This document shows, piece by piece, positions 32,595 to 40,961 of a stretch of 64,000 nt of DNA. Source of the stretch: Planctomycetota bacterium (lineage in GTDB: Bacteria > Planctomycetota > UBA1135 > UBA2386); NCBI GenBank assembly GCA_016713175.1, contig JADJPQ010000012.1:248001-312000 (forward strand). The letters are read 5' to 3'. The notes beneath the pieces were generated by a model that was not told where the DNA came from, did not search any database, and saw nothing but the letters and a program-made list of their open reading frames with translations. Within the stretch, counting starts at the first letter, position 1; the number at the start of each line of letters is the position of its first letter. The translations under genes were made by a program, and so were the position numbers.

Positions 32595-35500
32595 ATGCCC
32601 CCGTATCGCCTCGTTGCCGTGGCCCTGCTCGTGGCCGCCTGCCACCGGTCCAGCGCAACTCCCGCTCCGCCCCTGGTGGCCGAGCCATGGCGCTTTGTCG
32701 GCATCAGCGTCATCGGCACCGTGACGCTCGACCAGCCGATCGACCTGTTGGCCACCGCGCCGATCGACCCCGCCAGCATCGCCTCGACAACCGTCGCGGT
32801 GCTCGCCACCGGCGGCCCCGGCGCCGGCTCGCTGCCGGCCGGAACGTTCGCGGTCGTCGGCATCGATGCCGATCGCCAGGACCAGGTGCTGCGGTTCCTG
32901 CCGCAACTGCCGACCGGCACCGATCCGCTGGCCACCGGCCTACGCCCGGAGACCCAGTACACCATCCATCTGCCGGCGCGCGGCCTCCGCGCGCGCGATG
33001 GCCGCGCGCTGGCCGAGGACCAGCGCTTCACGTTCACGACGGTGGCCGGGTCCACGCCGGGTGAACTGTTCTCGCGCGGTCGTCCCGGCGGACCGCAGGT
33101 GACGACGCTTGGCGCCACACCGCTCGACGACGACCAGCGCTGGCAACTCGGCCGTCACGCGCAAGGCCCGACCGAACTGCGGGTCTCGTTCAATCAACCG
33201 CTCGATCCGACCGCCGACAACCTGCCGCGCACGTCGACTGCCGCCGCGCCTTCGTCGATCTGGCTCAGCTACGTCGATCCCGAACGCGGCCTGACGACGA
33301 TCCCGACCGATCTCGAACTCGAACGCAATCATCAGGACGGCGCCACGGTGCTGCTGACGCCGCATGGTGTGCTGCCCAACGCGGCGGTCATCGCGGTGCG
33401 CGTCCGCGGCGGCCTGCGCGACCTCGCCGGCGAGGTCCTGGGCGGCAGCGATCCGACGATCGCCACGCTGCGCACCGAACCGGCGTGGCCGCCGCAGTTC
33501 AGTGCCTTGGTCGAGCGCTTCGTCGACGACCGTGTGCTGGACCGCGACGCCGACTTCCGTGAGCCCGAAGCGACGCTGGCCAACGGCAGGCTGACGGCGG
33601 CGCCGGTGTTCCCGGGCTCGCCGGCGCTCGGCGACTGGCGCGCCGAGTTCGCGGAGACCGTGATCGACACGAATCGCCAGGAACTGACGTTGACCAACGG
33701 CAACCGCGTGCCGTTCCTTGGCGGCGTGATCCGCGTTCGCCATCTGCAGGTGCCCGCCGGCATGGTGGTGCGCGGCAGGGGGCCCAATCCGCTGGTCTTC
33801 GTGGTCGACGGCAATGCCGACATCGAAGGCACGATCACCGTCGGCGGTGATTCCGCGCCGTTCCCGGTCCTGACCCGCCAATACCGCGGCCCCGGCGATA
33901 TCACTCCACCACGAGCCGGCCTTGGCGGCGGCGCTGTTCTCGGCACGAGCTTCGGTGGCGGCGGTCAATGCGGCGGCGGCGACGGCGGTCGCAGCGGCGC
34001 CTGGCTTGGACAACGGGCAATCAGCGGCGAGGCCGGTGCCGCTGCCGGCGGCAGGGCCGGCGACGGCGGGCAACCGGGGCGACTCGGGTGCGAGGCCGGG
34101 TGCGGTCGCGGTTCGGGCGGCGGCGGTGGCGCGTTCGCCACGCAGGGCGATCCGGACGTGCCCGAACTGGACCCGACCCGGTTCCCACAACGGCTCGGCA
34201 CCGGTGGTCAGGGTTGCGCCGGCGCTCCGGGCTCCACCACCCGCAATCTGCCCGGCGGCAATCCCGGCATGCCGGTGTTCGTCGATGCGCTGACCAGCAA
34301 CGACCATTGGGGTGCGTTGTGGAACCCGATCCAGGGCCGCCGAGTCCATGGCGAACTGCGGGCTCCGCGGGGCGGCGCGGGTGGTGGCGGCGGCGGCAAC
34401 CTCAGCAACGCCTCGGGCTGCGATCCGAACACACCGTTCTGGTTCAACGACAGCAACGGCGGCGGCGGTGGCGGTGGCGGCGGCGTGCTGCTGCTGCAGG
34501 TCCGCGGTCGCGTCACCATCCATCCAGGCGGCCGGCTGATCGCCGACGGCGGTCATGGTCACGGCGGCGACCAGAACGGCTCGGCCAACGAGGGCGGCGG
34601 CGGCGGTGGCGGCTCCGGCGGCATGGTGGTCGTGATGGCCGGCGAACGGATCGTGCTGCACACGCACGGCGAGACCTTCGTCAACCGCGACTATGACTTC
34701 GCGATCTCGGCCGACGGCGGCGTCTGCCGGACCGGGACGTTCGGATCCCCCGTCGTCGCAGGCAAGTATCCGGGCAACGGCGAAGAGATGCTGTCCGGCC
34801 TGCTCTACAACGCCGCGCCGCTCGGGGGCTTTGGCGGACTCGGCGTCATCCAGCTGATGGCGCCACCCGGCACCGGCAATGCCGACGGCACCAACACCGT
34901 CCTCGACGATCGGATCGACGTGATCCGCGCCGGCGAAGCGTTGACCGGCGCCGACAAGCAGCGCTTCCTGGGCTGGCGCGGCCTGCCGCGCACCGACGGT
35001 GTGCGCGTCGACGACTTCGGCCAACCGGTCGGTCTCGGACACGGCGTCGGCGATCTGCGACCGGCGCCGATCCTGATGCCGGTGCCCTGGGGCCCGGTGT
35101 CGCGCGCCCGTTCGCGCTGGCTGCCGATTGGCGCGGCGACGCGCCGACCGCTGAGCCAGCCCGACGGCCAGCCGCGCGGCGTGGTGACCGACGCGAACAC
35201 CCCCGTCGGCCCGGACTTCACGCTGCCGACCACGCCCGACGGCTGGCTGCGCTTCGACAATCGCGGCGGTTCGCTCGTGCTCGCGGACGAACGGCTGCTC
35301 GGCAGCGCTGCGGAAGTCCGCGCGAGCCAGGCCAACGCCACGCGCGCCGGCCGCGCCGTCTACGAACTCGAACTGCAACAACCGGTGCTAGGCAGCCAGC
35401 CCGATCGCTATTCCGGCTACGTCGCCGAACTGCTGGACGCCGGCAACCAGACCCTGGGACGCTTCCGGATCCAGGGTCACGACGCCGACACGGTCTGGCT

Positions 35501-35900
35501 CGAACCCGACGGCGCCCTGCCCGCATCGATCGCCGCGCTGCAGTTGCGCGCAGGCCTGATCGACCTGCAGCCGGCGCCGATCCCTGGCTACTTCGATCAC
35601 GCCGGCCAGCTGACGCCGCGCAGCAACGCGCGCATCGGTTTCGCATTCCACCGCGATCCGACGCTGGCCGCCCCCACCGGGCAGGATTCACGCCGCTTCC
35701 CGCCGACCGTCGGCGAGTACCTCCACGACCTCGGCGATCCGACCACCGCCGCCGCGTTGCGCGCGTTCGGGGCCACGCATGTCAGCTGGGACGTCACGTT
35801 CGATCAGACGTTCCGGCGCGTGCCGGCCGATCAGCCACCGCCGCCCAACGATCTGACGCAGATGCACCTGCGCGCGATCTGGCTGCCATTCCGCTTCTGA
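32595..35900 (+). CDS. Large glycine-rich lipoprotein with SbsA-type Ig-like domain
   Basis: The 1101-residue protein has a lipobox-type N-terminus (RLVAVALLVAACHRS, Cys about residue 16). Residues ~30-290 look like bacterial Ig-like domains (Big_5 style). Residues ~440-700 are extremely Gly-rich with runs of GGGG, in the manner of a collagen- or silk-like secreted scaffold. The C-terminus is beta-rich and ends in FDQTFRR...LRAIWLPFRF. It is probably attached to a membrane or the cell surface; function is unknown. A longer upstream frame overlaps the previous gene and is rejected because the lipoprotein signal sets the start. Confidence 0.75.
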   Translation: MPPYRLVAVALLVAACHRSSATPAPPLVAEPWRFVGISVIGTVTLDQPIDLLATAPIDPASIASTTVAVLATGGPGAGSLPAGTFAVVGIDADRQDQVLRFLPQLPTGTDPLATGLRPETQYTIHLPARGLRARDGRALAEDQRFTFTTVAGSTPGELFSRGRPGGPQVTTLGATPLDDDQRWQLGRHAQGPTELRVSFNQPLDPTADNLPRTSTAAAPSSIWLSYVDPERGLTTIPTDLELERNHQDGATVLLTPHGVLPNAAVIAVRVRGGLRDLAGEVLGGSDPTIATLRTEPAWPPQFSALVERFVDDRVLDRDADFREPEATLANGRLTAAPVFPGSPALGDWRAEFAETVIDTNRQELTLTNGNRVPFLGGVIRVRHLQVPAGMVVRGRGPNPLVFVVDGNADIEGTITVGGDSAPFPVLTRQYRGPGDITPPRAGLGGGAVLGTSFGGGGQCGGGDGGRSGAWLGQRAISGEAGAAAGGRAGDGGQPGRLGCEAGCGRGSGGGGGAFATQGDPDVPELDPTRFPQRLGTGGQGCAGAPGSTTRNLPGGNPGMPVFVDALTSNDHWGALWNPIQGRRVHGELRAPRGGAGGGGGGNLSNASGCDPNTPFWFNDSNGGGGGGGGGVLLLQVRGRVTIHPGGRLIADGGHGHGGDQNGSANEGGGGGGGSGGMVVVMAGERIVLHTHGETFVNRDYDFAISADGGVCRTGTFGSPVVAGKYPGNGEEMLSGLLYNAAPLGGFGGLGVIQLMAPPGTGNADGTNTVLDDRIDVIRAGEALTGADKQRFLGWRGLPRTDGVRVDDFGQPVGLGHGVGDLRPAPILMPVPWGPVSRARSRWLPIGAATRRPLSQPDGQPRGVVTDANTPVGPDFTLPTTPDGWLRFDNRGGSLVLADERLLGSAAEVRASQANATRAGRAVYELELQQPVLGSQPDRYSGYVAELLDAGNQTLGRFRIQGHDADTVWLEPDGALPASIAALQLRAGLIDLQPAPIPGYFDHAGQLTPRSNARIGFAFHRDPTLAAPTGQDSRRFPPTVGEYLHDLGDPTTAAALRAFGATHVSWDVTFDQTFRRVPADQPPPPNDLTQMHLRAIWLPFRF

Positions 35901-35921
35901 CCTGCAACGGTCCGCGGCGCT

Positions 35922-37307
35922 TCAATCCGGCAGCAGCTCGAGCGCGAACTGGATCGGCACGCCGTAGTTGGCCGCCGAGAAGTCCGGCAGGATCGCGTAG
36001 TTGACACCGATGACCGTGCCATCCGCCGCGAACACCGGCCCGCCGCTGCCGCCGTGCGTGGTCTCGGCGTCGTAGACCAGCACGGTCGGGTTGCTGTTGC
36101 CGAGCAGCCCTTGCGTCACCATCGGCGCGACCATCGACTGTCCCGCCAACCGTTCGATGACGGTCGTCATCGGCGCATCCTCGGCGCGCAACTGGTCGGC
36201 CAGCGCCGAATCCGCCTTGGCCAGCAGGCCGACGAGGCCAGCCGGATAGCCGACGACGATGGCCCGCCGTTCCGGATCATCGAGCGGTCCGCGGTGCAGC
36301 GGCAGCACCGGCACATCGGGCAGCAATGGCGGCGGGATCAGGAACACCGCGACATCGAGCTTGTCGCTGCGGCGGCGGATCGTCGCCGGATCGACTTCGA
36401 TCGGTTGCAAACCGGGGAACGTCGCGGTGATCCTGAAGAACGACACCTTGGCGCCGATGTCGAGCAGCGGCTGCAGCGGCTTCATCTCCTCCCACGGCGT
36501 CACCACGTGCCGGTTGGTGACCACCCAGCCGGCCGCCGACGCCAGGAACCCGGTGCCGGTGTACTCCGGGCGCAGCGGGGTGCCGTCGCGGTCCTCGAGT
36601 TCGGTGCCGTCCGGCATCTGCACCTTCAGCATGCCGTGGATCAAGCAGACGCCGCGGATCCAGTGATCCTGGATCCGGCGCACCGTTTCGCTGCCACGGC
36701 GCAGCAGCGCGATCTCGGCCCGGTGCTTCTCGTGTTCTTGCCGCAGCGCTTCGATCTCGGCCCGCGCCACGGCCGCCGCCGTCGTCGCCTGCTCGAGACT
36801 CGGCCGGCCACCGAGCCACCCCGCCAACCAGCCGATCGGCAGTGCCAACGCCAGCACCAGGATCGGGAAGCCGATCTTCAGCGTCGGCGTGGCCTGGGTC
36901 AGCAGATCGCGCGTCAGCGCCTTGGTGCCAGCGACCGCACCGCTCTCCTTGGCAACCTCGCGCGCGTCCTGCAGCATCCGGCGAACGACCTTGCACGACG
37001 CGCCGGGCGGCCACCAGATCCGGAAGCGGATCCGCGGCCCGTTCTCGCCGATCTCGACCAGGTCGTCTTCCTGCAGGATCACTTCGTCGACCTCGTCGCC
37101 GTTGACGAACACCGCCCCGTCGCGCCGCCGCAGGTGGAACTGGCATTCGCCCTCCACCCACTCGATCTCGGCGTGCTTCTGCAGCACTTGCGCATGCGAC
37201 AACGACACGTCGCAGGCCGGATCGCTGCCGATCGTCAGACGAGGATCGGAGTGAGTGACCGTCCGGCCGCGCAGCGGCCCGGAAAGGTGCAGCAATTGCG
37301 CCCGCAT
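35922..37307 (-). CDS. FHA domain-membrane-trypsin-like serine protease
   Basis: The 461-residue protein starts with an N-terminal FHA domain (LTIGSDPACDVSLSHAQVLQ, then KHAEIEWVEGECQFHL), which binds phosphothreonine. A single transmembrane segment (FPILVLALALPIGWLAGWLG near residue 150) and a coiled coil follow. A trypsin-fold protease domain has His in WVVTNRHVV, Asp in DKLDVAVFLI and Ser in THGGSGGPVF. The topology suggests phospho-signal-controlled proteolysis across the membrane. The start ATG at 37307 follows a TATGGT box by six bases. It is divergent from cutC with about 19 bases between the starts. Confidence 0.85.
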   Translation of the reverse strand: MRAQLLHLSGPLRGRTVTHSDPRLTIGSDPACDVSLSHAQVLQKHAEIEWVEGECQFHLRRRDGAVFVNGDEVDEVILQEDDLVEIGENGPRIRFRIWWPPGASCKVVRRMLQDAREVAKESGAVAGTKALTRDLLTQATPTLKIGFPILVLALALPIGWLAGWLGGRPSLEQATTAAAVARAEIEALRQEHEKHRAEIALLRRGSETVRRIQDHWIRGVCLIHGMLKVQMPDGTELEDRDGTPLRPEYTGTGFLASAAGWVVTNRHVVTPWEEMKPLQPLLDIGAKVSFFRITATFPGLQPIEVDPATIRRRSDKLDVAVFLIPPPLLPDVPVLPLHRGPLDDPERRAIVVGYPAGLVGLLAKADSALADQLRAEDAPMTTVIERLAGQSMVAPMVTQGLLGNSNPTVLVYDAETTHGGSGGPVFAADGTVIGVNYAILPDFSAANYGVPIQFALELLPD

Positions 37308-37313
37308 CCGCGC

Positions 37314-37319
37314 ACCATA
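37314..37319 (-). promoter_or_regulatory. -10 box (TATGGT) six bases before the FHA-protease start
   Basis: Read on the minus strand, TATGGT ends six bases before ATG at 37307 with no room for a ribosome site. It lies in the ~19-base gap to the divergent cutC start, so the two promoters must overlap. Confidence 0.4.
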
Positions 37320-37325
37320 GGCATC

Positions 37326-38096
37326 GTGGACGTCGCCGCCAACCAGCGACCGGTCATTGTCGAAGTCGCCGTCGATTCGCTGGCCGGCGCGCGGGCCGCC
37401 GTGGCCGCCGGCGCCGATCGGCTGGAGCTGTGCCAGAGCCTCGGCGAAGGTGGGCTGACGCCGAGTCCCGGACTGCTCGAACTGGTGGCCAGGCACGCCG
37501 GCGTGCCGGTGTTCGCGATGATCCGGCCGCGCGCCGGCGACTTCCTGTACGACGCCGACGAGTTCGCCACGATGGCCGCCGACATCCGGGCCGCCAAGGC
37601 GGCGGGCGCTGCCGGCATCGTCGGTGGCATCCTGACCGCCGACGGCCACCTCGACCGCGACCGGCTGCGCGAACTGATCGAACTGGCGGCGCCGCTGCCG
37701 TTCACCTGCCACCGCGCGTTCGATCTGTGTGTCGAGCCGCTTGCCACGTTGGCGACGCTGCGCGAACTCGGCGCCGCGCGCGTGCTCACTTCCGGCCAGC
37801 GACGCGATGCGCTGACCGGCGCGGCGACGATCGCCCGTTGCGTGCAGGCGGCCGGGGATCGGCCGATCGTGATGGCCGGCGCCGGCATCAGGGACCACAA
37901 CGCCGCCGCGATCGTGACCGCCACCGGCGTCCGCGAAGTGCACCTCGGCGCCGCGCGCGTGCTGCCGAGCGCGATGCGCTTTCGCCGCGACGGCGTGCCG
38001 ATGGGGTCGACGCCGACCGGTGAGTTCGAACTACGCACCACGGATGGTGCCATGGTGGCCCGCGTGGTCGCTGCGCTCTCCGGGCGCCGCGCGTAG
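37326..38096 (+). CDS. cutC: CutC family protein
   Basis: The 256-residue TIM-barrel protein shows IVEVAVDSLAGARAAVAAGA, then RLELCQSLGEGGLTPSPGLL, FAMIRPRAGDFLYDADE, GIVGGILTADGHLD, CHRAFDLC and RVLTSGQ. All are family signatures. It was historically linked to copper homeostasis, but its biochemical role is unsettled. The GTG at 37326 gives a product 10 residues longer than the conserved N-terminus. The stop codon lies inside the -10 box of the next gene. Confidence 0.88.
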   Translation: MDVAANQRPVIVEVAVDSLAGARAAVAAGADRLELCQSLGEGGLTPSPGLLELVARHAGVPVFAMIRPRAGDFLYDADEFATMAADIRAAKAAGAAGIVGGILTADGHLDRDRLRELIELAAPLPFTCHRAFDLCVEPLATLATLRELGAARVLTSGQRRDALTGAATIARCVQAAGDRPIVMAGAGIRDHNAAAIVTATGVREVHLGAARVLPSAMRFRRDGVPMGSTPTGEFELRTTDGAMVARVVAALSGRRA

Positions 38097-38099
38097 ACT
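38094..38099 (+). promoter_or_regulatory. -10 box (TAGACT) nine bases before the GAF gene
   Basis: TAGACT overlaps the cutC stop codon and ends nine bases before the ATG at 38109, with no ribosome site. It is a further leaderless-type arrangement. Confidence 0.45.
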
Positions 38100-38108
38100 G
38101 GTTGCCGC

Positions 38109-38585
38109 ATGAGCACCGTCCATCTGCCGCTGGTCGCCGAGATCGAACGCATGCTGCACGACGCGAAGTCGCCGCCGTGGGAGCAGATTCTCGAACGCCT
38201 GCTGGCCCACTTCGACTGCCCGGTGGGCACCGTGCATCTCGTCGATGGTCAGGGCCTGCTGCAGATGCAGGCGCAGAAGGGTCTGCCGCCGCAGTTGCTC
38301 GACAAGGTGCAGACGATCCCGATCGGCAAGGGCATGGCCGGCATCGCCGCCGAAAGAAAGGAGCCGGTGCAGGTGTGCAATCTGCAGACCGACGCGTCCG
38401 GTGTCGTCCGGCCCGGGGCGAAGGTGACCAGGATGGAGGGCTCGCTGGCGGCGCCGATGCTGCGCGATGGCAAGGTGTCTGGTGTGCTCGGGGTCGCCAA
38501 ACCGTTCGAATACGAGTTCACGCCGGCCGAAACGGCGACCTTGATGGCGGTCGGCGCGAGGCTCGCCGAGATGACGTCGGCATGA
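38109..38585 (+). CDS. GAF-domain protein
   Basis: The 158-residue protein consists of a single GAF domain (FDCPVGTVHLVDGQGLLQMQ, then GKGMAGIAAERKEPVQVCNL and GSLAAPMLRDGKVSGVLGVA). It resembles the fRMsr-type or stand-alone GAF proteins, and the single Cys in VQVCNL could be functional. It has no output domain. It is coupled to rlmH by an ATGA overlap. Confidence 0.8.
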   Translation: MSTVHLPLVAEIERMLHDAKSPPWEQILERLLAHFDCPVGTVHLVDGQGLLQMQAQKGLPPQLLDKVQTIPIGKGMAGIAAERKEPVQVCNLQTDASGVVRPGAKVTRMEGSLAAPMLRDGKVSGVLGVAKPFEYEFTPAETATLMAVGARLAEMTSA

Positions 38586-39049
38586 AGGTCAGGCTGCTGA
38601 CGGTCGCGCACAAGCAGCCAGCCTGGGTCCTCGACGGCGCGGCCGACTACCAGAAGCGGCTGCCGCGCGAGTGGAAGTTCGAGGTCGTCGAGATCAAACC
38701 GTCGGCGCGCACCAGCGGTGCGGCGGTCGCCAAGGTCCAGGCCGACGAGGCCGAACGGCTGCGCGCGGCGGCCGGCAAGGCCCGGCTGATCGCCCTGACC
38801 GAACGCGGCGCGGCGTGGACGACGGCGCAGTTCGCCGAACGGCTGCAGCGCTGGCAGCAGGATGGTCGCGATGTCGCGCTGCTGGTCGGCGGCGCCGACG
38901 GGCTCGATCCCGCGCTCGAGGCCAGCGCCGAACAGCGGCTGTCGCTGTCGGCGATGACGCTGCCGCACGGACTCGTTCGCGTGGTGCTGATCGAACAGCT
39001 CTATCGCGCCGCGTCGTTGCTGGCGGGTCACCCCTACCACCGCGGCTGA
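38582..39049 (+). CDS. rlmH: 23S rRNA pseudouridine-1915 N3-methyltransferase RlmH
   Basis: The 155-residue SPOUT methyltransferase has YQKRLPREWKFEVVEIKPS, LIALTERGAAWTTAQFAERL, VALLVGGADGLD (cofactor knot) and a C-terminal LPHGLVRVVLIEQLYRAASL, then GHPYHRG. This ending is diagnostic for RlmH. It modifies pseudouridine 1915 in helix 69 of 23S rRNA. The start overlaps the GAF gene stop. Confidence 0.95.
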   Translation: MKVRLLTVAHKQPAWVLDGAADYQKRLPREWKFEVVEIKPSARTSGAAVAKVQADEAERLRAAAGKARLIALTERGAAWTTAQFAERLQRWQQDGRDVALLVGGADGLDPALEASAEQRLSLSAMTLPHGLVRVVLIEQLYRAASLLAGHPYHRG

Positions 39050-39089
39050 GCGCGCCGCCGCCAGTTCGCCGTTCGGGGTCGGCGCCGTC

Positions 39090-40379
39090 TCAGCCGGTGA
39101 ACCCGTCGCGCAGCGGCGCATCGAGGAACTTCTGCGCCAGCTCATCACCGATCCGCAGCGCCGCCGCATCCCAGGCCAGCACCTTGCCGCGCGCCGCGCG
39201 ATAGGCCACGTTCGCCAGCAGCACGCATTCGGTCAGCGGCGACGCGTAGCCGAACCAGCACGACGGTTGCGTGCGCGTCTTGCACGCCGCGATCCATTCG
39301 GCGTGGTGCCCCGGCGATGGCGGAATGGTCTCCGGCGGGCGCTGCCAACCGGCGAACGTGTCGGCCGGGCCGAGCGTGTGCGTGTCGTAGTTGCTGATCA
39401 GGAAGCCGCGTTCGCCGACGAACAGCACGCCGTTGGTCCACTTCTCGAGGCCGAGTTCGGCAAGCTTCGGCGAACGATCGTTGCCGGCGTGCCAATACAG
39501 CGTCAGTGCCGGCCGGTTGGCCGTCGCCGGGAAGCGGTACTCGCAGCGCATGCCGCGCGGCGCCCCCTGCGGGTCGGGCTCTGGCCCATCGGCACGAAGC
39601 AACGTCGGCGCGTCGAGCTGCAGCGCCCAGAACGCGAGGTCCATGAAGTGACAACCCATGTCGGCGGTGGTGCCACCGCCGAACGCCCAGTAGCGGCGCC
39701 AACCGGCCGGGTGATACGCGTCGCTGTAATCGCGAACGGCGGCCGGCCCGAGCCACAGATCCCAGGCGAGATGGTCTGGTGGTTGCTTGGTCTCCGGCAG
39801 GCCGGCGCCAGACCAATCGGTGCCGTTGACGAAGACGTGGACTTCCTCGATCGCGCCGAGCGCGCCGCTCTGGATCGCTTCGACGACGCGGCGATAGTTG
39901 GCGTTGGCGTGGATCTGCGTGCCCATCTGCGTGATGCAGGAGTGGGCGGTGGCGAGTTCGCGGAGTCGGCGGGCTTGCGCGACGGTGTGGGTCAGCGGTT
40001 TTTCGCAGTAGACGTCGAGGCCGCGGCGGAGGGCCTGGGCGGCGATCGGGTAGTGCGTGTGGTCGGGGGTGCTGATGACGACGGCGTCGAGGTTTTCGAG
40101 GGCGAGGAGTTGGCGGTAGTCGGCGAACTGGCGGGCGTCGGGGGTGACTTTGGCGGCGTTTTGCAGGTGGCGGGAGTCGACGTCGCAGATCGCGAGGATG
40201 TGTTCGGACTGGACGCCGTGGAAGTTGTCCGCGCCGCGGCCGCCGACGCCGATGATGCCGAGGTTGAGTTTGTCGGTCTGCGGGCGGGGTTGGCGGGTTG
40301 TGCGGCAGGAGGGGAGGGTGAGGGCGGCGGTGGTGGCGGTGGCGGTGGTGAGGAGGAAGGTTCGGCGTGAGGTGGGCAC
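39090..40379 (-). CDS. Tat-exported Gfo/Idh/MocA-family oxidoreductase
   Basis: The 429-residue protein has a twin-arginine signal SRRTFLLTTATATTAALTLP ending at a Cys, so it may be a Tat lipoprotein. The Rossmann motif is LGIIGVGGRGADNF, followed by VVISTPDHTHYPIAAQAL and the catalytic-region CEKPLTHTVAQARRL. The C-terminal domain includes TADMGCHFMDLAFWAL. Such exported sugar dehydrogenases are greatly expanded in Planctomycetota. I chose a GTG at 40379 to place the twin arginines near the N-terminus; a TTG at 40415 is the alternative. It is the last chromosomal gene before the tRNA boundary. Confidence 0.88.
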   Translation of the reverse strand: MPTSRRTFLLTTATATTAALTLPSCRTTRQPRPQTDKLNLGIIGVGGRGADNFHGVQSEHILAICDVDSRHLQNAAKVTPDARQFADYRQLLALENLDAVVISTPDHTHYPIAAQALRRGLDVYCEKPLTHTVAQARRLRELATAHSCITQMGTQIHANANYRRVVEAIQSGALGAIEEVHVFVNGTDWSGAGLPETKQPPDHLAWDLWLGPAAVRDYSDAYHPAGWRRYWAFGGGTTADMGCHFMDLAFWALQLDAPTLLRADGPEPDPQGAPRGMRCEYRFPATANRPALTLYWHAGNDRSPKLAELGLEKWTNGVLFVGERGFLISNYDTHTLGPADTFAGWQRPPETIPPSPGHHAEWIAACKTRTQPSCWFGYASPLTECVLLANVAYRAARGKVLAWDAAALRIGDELAQKFLDAPLRDGFTG

Positions 40380-40487
40380 GAAGGTGGATTGTGCGGGGTG
40401 GCGGGGTCGGGGCAACGCGGATGACTGGTTTGGTGGTTTGGTGTGTGTGGCGGGTCGCGGTTTGGTGGGTTCGGCAGTTCGCGTGGC

Positions 40488-40515
40488 TTGACCGCGGCGT
40501 GGACGGTGCTACGGT
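40488..40515 (+). promoter_or_regulatory. Promoter of tRNA-Gly
   Basis: TTGACC (40488-40493) and TACGGT (40510-40515) with a 16-base spacer form a good sigma-70 promoter. The tRNA 5' end follows 18 bases later. The promoter is intact even though the tRNA is not, so it should transcribe into the island. Confidence 0.65.
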
Positions 40516-40533
40516 GTGGGGGCGACTTGTTCT

Positions 40534-40572
40534 GCGGGTGTAGTTCAGCGGTAGAACGTCAGCTTCCCAAGC
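40534..40572 (+). pseudogene. Truncated tRNA-Gly (anticodon CCC), 5' half only
   Basis: The acceptor 5' strand GCGGGTG, the D-arm (GTTC paired with GAAC) and the anticodon arm (TCAGC, loop TTCCCAA) are normal for tRNA-Gly with anticodon CCC. After two bases of the 3' anticodon stem the sequence diverges. No TCAGC-complement, T-arm or CACCCGC acceptor strand follows in the next several hundred bases. This marks the left edge of the accessory island, presumably the attachment site used by a tyrosine recombinase. Confidence 0.7.
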
Positions 40573-40853
40573 AAGATGAGGGGAACGCAACCGGAAGACC
40601 TGCAACGGCTTCCGACTCCCTGGCTGCCGACCCCAGCGGAATCCCCAGCACTCAAGATGCTGCGTGGCGCGAGACCCTGCTAGACCACGACGACCTGGTG
40701 ACGGTCGTCGAGGCGTGGCCGCGGCTGCCGCAGGCGCTCCGCAGCGGGATCGTGGCGATGGTGCGAGTACTTGAGCACGCTCCACTCCTGAGACTTGAAT
40801 CAGCCTCAGGGCCGACCGCAACACGCACGGCGATAGCACCGTCTGCGAAGTAG
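40573..40853 (+). pseudogene. Remnant: C-terminal tail of a planctomycete integrase-associated gene
   Basis: Directly after the tRNA break, one frame stays open to TAG at 40851. It encodes DLVTVVEAWPRLPQALRSG followed by IVAMVRVLEH. I know this tail (WP-x-LP-x-x-(I/L)-R-x-G-I-(L/V)-A-M-V) from the C-termini of many planctomycete proteins encoded at integrase loci. There is no start codon or upstream domain, so it looks like the 3' remnant of a gene joined to the tRNA half by recombination. The 110 bases after it hold nothing recognisable. Confidence 0.5.
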
Positions 40854-40961
40854 CCGACAACGCGACAACGGCTCGCACAGGCCCTCGACACACCTCGTGC
40901 CTCACCTTTGTCGTGCCAAGCAGAGGCACAGATGGGCTCACATCGTCGTCAAATGCCAGCT

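Noticed and set aside
40534..40853. tRNA-Gly interrupted by a group I intron
   Set aside because: No 3' exon (T-arm or CACCCGC) was seen nearby, and none of the conserved group I core sequences I would expect. The following frame looks like a gene tail.
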